DNA from: Paralichthys olivaceus
Lineage: Eukaryota; Chordata; Actinopteri; Pleuronectiformes; Paralichthyidae
Direction of reading: 5' to 3'
Assembly (NCBI RefSeq): GCF_024713975.1
Contig: NC_091111.1
Span: forward strand, 11,233,001 to 11,297,000
Length of the DNA: 64,000 nt
Positions 59,501-64,000 of this stretch are shown here, piece after piece (the first letter of the stretch is position 1; each line of letters opens with the position of its first letter). The position numbers were made by a program, and so were the translations under genes. The notes under the pieces are model-generated. The model ran no database searches, was not told where the DNA came from, and saw only the letters and a list, made by a program, of their open reading frames with translations.

Positions 59501-62500
59501 TGTAAACCTCCTGTAGAAAAAACAGCAACCCTTCCTTTAAAGTTTAACAAGACTTTTTAACCTCATATTGTTGCACTGCACAGAAAGTCATCAATTATTC
59601 TAGATTCCAAAGACATGACAGCGAGTATGTGTCCTGCTCGGGTCCAAGGTTTGTTTATGGATCTGATAATGTTTAACAAATGGGTTTGATCGATGTGGCC
59701 CAAAGGTAAAGAAAGTTTATGATGTGAAAGGGACTCTGGGATATGAACGTCAGGCCTTATTTACTGATACCTTCTTAATTTTGCTTCTTAAATATATTCT
59801 TAAGGAGATTTCCCTAAAAAAAAAAAGCTCTTCAACTGCAGATTTATTAGCAACTGTATTTTTATCTACTATGCCGTCTGTCAAGTTTGTCCAGTTACAG
59901 CAGCTCTCACCAACAGCTGTGAGCTGTGAAAAAGGAAGTACTTTAACCTCCTTTTACCTGACTGTGTCGTTTCACGTGACCCAACATCAACGTGACTATT
60001 ATTAGTGCGTCTCCCTGACCTTTTTGATTCCTGTATGTGAGCTTGAAACTTCTGATAACAATGTAGAGTCTGACATTTACCTGGGGTTGTCACACTCTGT
60101 CCTGCAGGCTGCAGCTTAACAGACAAATGTGTAATACTTTATTCTCTAAATCATATATGATATTAAAATGTATGTCAATTACCTTTTTATTGTATAATCA
60201 AGGTGTAGTTTCTTTGTCTGAGTTAGTGACTTTATCTTAAACCTTTGTTCAAGGAAAAAACGCAAACCTTTTATAGAAATCCTTGGATCGGGACGGCTCT
60301 TTGTTTTGGAAACCAGTGTGATTTGGTTCATCAGACAAAAGTGAAGACCATATTTTTCCACTGTTCATGTTGTTATATCTCATCATTCTGATGGAGGAAG
60401 TCGGCTCAGAGCTTCCGCACCAGGTTTCCTTAAAGTTATTTTTGTCCTGTGGCTTGTGGTGATCACTGCTTTACTTTGACAGTTGTTTTCCAAACCTACA
60501 GGTCTGAACGTAGGATGTTTCTATGCTGTTGGCACCCTGCTCAACCGTATGATCATTGAGCATTACCCTGTAAGTAAACACAACAGTGTTTGGTCAATCA
60601 CACTGCCGCCAACGTTTTTTGGCACATATAATTTGTCATTTGAGGACCCGAAAAGTTGCATCTGCCTTGATATTTAGGAAAAAAAAGTATATTATATATG
60701 ATAATACAGCGTAAGCAAAATTAACAGCTCAGATAAAATCAAGAGAAGCTTTCTGGTAGAAGTATGATCTGGGTTATTTTACCAGTATCAGTCAAATTAA
60801 ATAAAATGAGATACAATAATAATCAAACAAACTACTCAGATAAAATAAGGAAAGGCTTTTCAGTAAAGGTGCATTTGAATGTCACATGACATGAATGAAC
60901 TGCGCTGTTGACGCTGAGTTAAAGAGTTTATTTCGTCTTGAGTTTCAGTGAATGTATTAATAGTCCTGCTAATGTCATGAAGAAATACTATGACACTATA
61001 TAGGTTCTATGATATGTGAATAAATATGTGTATAATGTTTCCTTTCAGAAGCTTTTCAGTCACTCTGACCGTCCTTTAACAGAATGTGTGGTGGAAACAT
61101 TGAAGTGATGAAAACTATATCTAAACTCACACCTCTGCTCCTTTGTGTGAGCTGAAGCTGCCGTGCCTTTACTTAGTATGTGAGGTCAAGAGATCACTGG
61201 CCTTTATGATCTGTCTTCCTCGACCTTTCAGGGAGAAGAGGTGAATGCTGGGAGGATCGGCCTCACCATTATCATTGCAGGGATGGTCGGCTCTCTGATC
61301 TGCGGCATCTGGTTGGACAAGACTAAAACCTATAAGTAAGGCAAATGTCGAAAGAACCTGTTTATGGTCGTTCACCTCCTCATCTCACCACAGATCTTTA
61401 GTGTGTATGTGTTGGCTCTGCGTGTGTTAATCCAGCTGCAACACACCGCTCTAACAGTGACCCCTTGCCTCATGGGCCCTCTGGCCATGTAGCAACAGCA
61501 GTGTCCACCCTGTGGAGCTGGGGCTTCATCCAACCCCCTCTGTCTTATTTACCAGACTTTTGTCCTGCATATCAGGGAATGCAGTAGTTTTTGTTACTGA
61601 CATGCAGAGACAAGTTTACTTCAGCACATTTTAATCTGATTCCACATTCCTGCATAGTTCTGCAGCTCTCTTAAATGCTGCTATCATTGATTTACAGTGA
61701 GTTAGGGAAAAGGTACCACTTATATAAATGTATATATATAATGAATAATGTCACTGTGTTACAGCCACCTGTTGAACAGCAGAATAATAACGTCATGATT
61801 CGGCCTGTTCAGACTTGAGATGGGACTTTGTGTTTGAACTACTTATTGATGTTATGGACTTATTGTATATTTGTGTTTTTTGAATTTGTATTCTGTGTTT
61901 AACAGTGTCTCTGCCTCAGTTTTGTTATCTTTTGTTTTGTCATTTTTTGTTTTATTTTGAAACTCTTTTTCTGCCCTAGCGTCACTTCCTGTTGTTTCCT
62001 ATTTCCTTGACAACTGCACACTTATGCGTCCTCACCCCTGTGTCTCATAGTCTCCTTTGCTCTTTAGCATTTAGTCATTTCCTCCCTGTGTCTCCCATCC
62101 TTTTTTCAGTCTCAGTTTTGTATCCTCTGACTTCTTTTCTCACATATAACAGATTATTTTTGATACATATTTTCACTTGACATTTTGTTTTGTGTTGCCT
62201 GATATGGGTTCAGTTCAATGAAGAATGACTTATGTAAAGAAAATTAGTCCACTGACGATTTTCCGTCCTCTTGGGCATTGACAAAGACAAAAATTACATG
62301 TGGAGGTGTCGATGATATCATATCTGCTTTTAATATCTTTACATATTCAAACCACTGAGAAGTTGCTGTGGTCTGCTACAGCGCCCTCTGTCTTCAAATC
62401 ATAATGACTATGCTTGATGTTGTATATTGTCTCTTGTGTGTTCCAGGCAGACCACTCTTGCGGTCTACTTCATGTCTCTGGTGGGGATGATCGTCTATGC

Positions 62501-62557
62501 AGCTACACTCAGTCTGGGACACCTCTGGGTGGTCTTCATCACAGCTGGATCTCTCGG
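53507..62557 (+). CDS. flvcr2: Choline transporter FLVCR2, MFS family (exons 1b to 6; 3' end beyond window)
   Basis: A 12-helix major facilitator protein of the plasma membrane. Mammalian FLVCR2 carries choline at brain endothelium and was earlier linked to heme. Exons: 1b 53507-54160, 2 54894-55035, 3 58935-59075, 4 60502-60569, 5 61232-61335, 6 62447-62557. All joins are GT-AG and in frame, giving about 406 codons; roughly 120 more residues must lie to the right. Exon 1b encodes a 78-residue N-terminus, helix 1 (NAFMWLQYG, Trp97), helices 2-4 and half of 5, ending GVLGNQ. Exon 2 continues [13 protein letters not shown]. Exon 4 has [17 protein letters not shown], whose Tyr320 matches the pocket Tyr325 of human FLVCR2. 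Exon 5 has [20 protein letters not shown]. Odd points: threonine (186) replaces the pocket glutamine, SYLASVWFG replaces the family SRIASVWFG, and the exon 1b donor is weak (GTTTGT). The first in-frame ATG of the open frame was taken as the start. Confidence 0.93.
56504..56700 (+). repeat. Fish dispersed repeat (TAAAGGAATAGTTCAGT type) in flvcr2 intron 2
   Basis: TTAAAGGAATAGTTCAGTAT, ATATGAAGCCACAGCC, GACGGTTAGCATAGC and GACTCGAAACAGG occur in the order of a very common fish repeat. A fragment of the same family is at 25,480-25,560. Confidence 0.6.
57724..58060 (+). repeat. Fish dispersed repeat (GGGCGGCACAGTGGTGCAGT) with nested insertion
   Basis: AGGGCGGCACAGTGGTGCAG, TTTCTGTGTGGAGGTTCTCC, GGCTTCCTCCCACGGCCCC, ACATGCAGGTTAATTGG and AGGTGTGAATGTG are a highly abundant fish repeat. 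It is broken at about 57,771-57,817 by a piece starting AGAGGGACAGTTCACCGAAC, itself the start of another repeat family. Confidence 0.7.
59120..59225 (-). repeat. CACCAGGGGGC repeat, reversed, in flvcr2 intron 3
   Basis: On the minus strand it contains CACTCACCAGGGGGCAATCA and TTGGCTTCATGTCGTCCATC, the same segment as at 4,466, 25,395 and 27,010. Confidence 0.55.
61890..62060 (-). repeat. Dispersed repeat of the AAAACAGGAAA family, reversed, in flvcr2 intron 5
   Basis: GTTTTATTTTGAAACTC and CACTTCCTGTTGTTTCC are complements of the phrases in the copies at 6,380 and 22,400. T-rich, non-coding. Confidence 0.35.
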
Positions 62558-62559
62558 GT

Positions 62560-64000
62560 ATTCTGACGTTCATTCCTTCTTTCTTCTTTGGATAGAAGTG
62601 TGAGATGTATTTCAGCCAAAGGAGATAAAACTGAAATGATAGTTCCATAGAAATATATAGTGTTTGCTAAAAAATCATCAAAATACAGATAAGCTAATAA
62701 TTACTTTATTTATATTTGCACATTCTTCAGACAGGGTCTCGTCCACAGCAGGTGAATAAAAGAAAAAAATCTGTCATAGATACAAACCTGCAGAAAAGGT
62801 TTTGCAACATGCCCTATTAAATTCTTACTTCCTACTGTGAAGTCTGTTATGTTTATATCCCCAAGTGCAATATTTCTGTTGACATTTGCAGCAATGATTT
62901 ACAGCACATTGAGTTTATTTAACAGTCAACTTTGGCTAAGTTTTGACATATGCACTGTAGGATGTCAGGAAAATATTTGCCTTTGTACTGACCCAGTATT
63001 AAAAGTCAAGATACAAAGGGTCAAGGTAACTCATCCTCCTGTCCGTGGGAATCCTAACGGATAATCCACGATCTGATCTGATCGACACTGCTTTCTGGGG
63101 TACTCGTACTTACATATTCAAAACAATAGAATATTAAATCAATAATGCTTGAAATTAGTTATTTGATGCTATAAAAAAAACAGGATGACACATCATGATT
63201 GACAGCTGAAACTGACTTGTGATTGGATATCGGCGGGGTCTCAATACCACAGCTCCGTCCCCTCGATCCAACTTCGCACACTGCCGAGATGGCGACATTC
63301 ACATCCGGGATATTTTGGCTATATTACTTGATAGTGGGAGTAAATTGAGACGTGTCTTCCATCTGTATACACAGTCTAAGGTTTAGACAGTTAAGTGGTG
63401 TTCCAGATGGTTATCAGATTACAAGTATGTTGGTACAGTGCATGAAATTAAAGGCTACATAGTTGGATAAAATAACAGTTAAAATCTCTACAGGGTGGAA
63501 TGATCCAGTCTACTTCCATAACTCTCCTGTGTCATGGGATTAAAAACATATCTAGACGCCAGCAGTACTTTTACAGACAGTTAGAACTTTTATGTGGCTG
63601 TTTTGAAATCATAATAACACCTCTTCGGTCGCACAGATTGCTCTTCTAGGTTGGACTCACCCTTTCCTGTGAGGCACGCCTACATGATACTCCAGGCGTG
63701 TTCACATGTAGGTCAGGCACTTCCACATTCATGCCACTTGTCGAACAGAAAGCTTGTTTTGTTAATGGAGATTCCTTGAGCCACAGATGAAGAATCTAAG
63801 AATGTATATTTCTCTTTGTATTTCTGGTCCTCAAAACAACTCTCGGACAGTTTTTCTACTGTTTCAATGTCGAGTTTTTAATTGTTTAATTGATGCCACT
63901 AGACTGCTGTCAAAACCTGTTGTTCCTGTTTAATGTCATGACAAAAGCTGTAGTCTTAGATACTGGGAGGATGTTAACCTTTAGTCAATACAAAGTTTGC
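62560..64000. other. Start of flvcr2 intron 6, no further exon in the window
   Basis: I looked for the next conserved segment (a GFFMTGYLPLGFE-type exon) and did not find it, so the remaining exons lie beyond 64,000. A decayed CATCTGTATACACAGTC repeat end is at about 63,360-63,376. Confidence 0.55.

Overview
This window looks like nuclear DNA from a teleost fish, probably a spiny-rayed one. The genes are split by many short GT-AG introns, the protein matches are vertebrate, and the spacer DNA is full of short dispersed repeats and MITE-like elements of kinds common in fish genomes. No prokaryotic, plasmid or viral gene organisation is visible.

Layout. Positions 1 to about 29,300 hold no protein-coding exon I can support. 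They contain dispersed repeats, microsatellites, and a few unique, homeodomain-site-rich stretches that could be conserved regulatory elements. From 29,448 to 39,717 there are four near-identical copies of the 7SL RNA gene (the RNA of the signal recognition particle): two on the minus strand (29,448-29,746 and 31,034-31,332) and two on the plus strand (38,061-38,360 and 39,419-39,717). They form a large inverted repeat. The single-copy gene zc3h14 (32,038 to about 37,039, plus strand, poly(A)-RNA-binding CCCH protein) sits in the central spacer. Each 7SL copy keeps an upstream CRE/ATF site and a T-run terminator, so all four could be active.

The next gene is batf (43,393-47,203, plus strand, three exons, 124 residues), an AP-1 family bZIP factor of immune cells. 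It is followed by flvcr2 (plus strand), a 12-helix major facilitator transporter of choline, which runs off the right edge of the window. The batf-flvcr2 order matches the mammalian order. zc3h14 is on the same human chromosome but many megabases away, so its position next to batf here is a rearrangement.

The most unusual feature is in flvcr2. There are two complete, intact versions of coding exon 1 (1a at 49,995-50,588 and 1b at 53,507-54,160), each ending in the same phase at the same residue triplet. Only one set of downstream exons (exons 2-6, 54,894-62,557) is visible. The simplest reading is one transporter gene with two alternative promoters and first exons that swap helices 1-4 and half of helix 5. 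The two versions differ at pocket positions: 1a keeps the family glutamine in helix 4, while 1b has threonine there. The locus could therefore make two transporters of different specificity from one shared C-terminal half.
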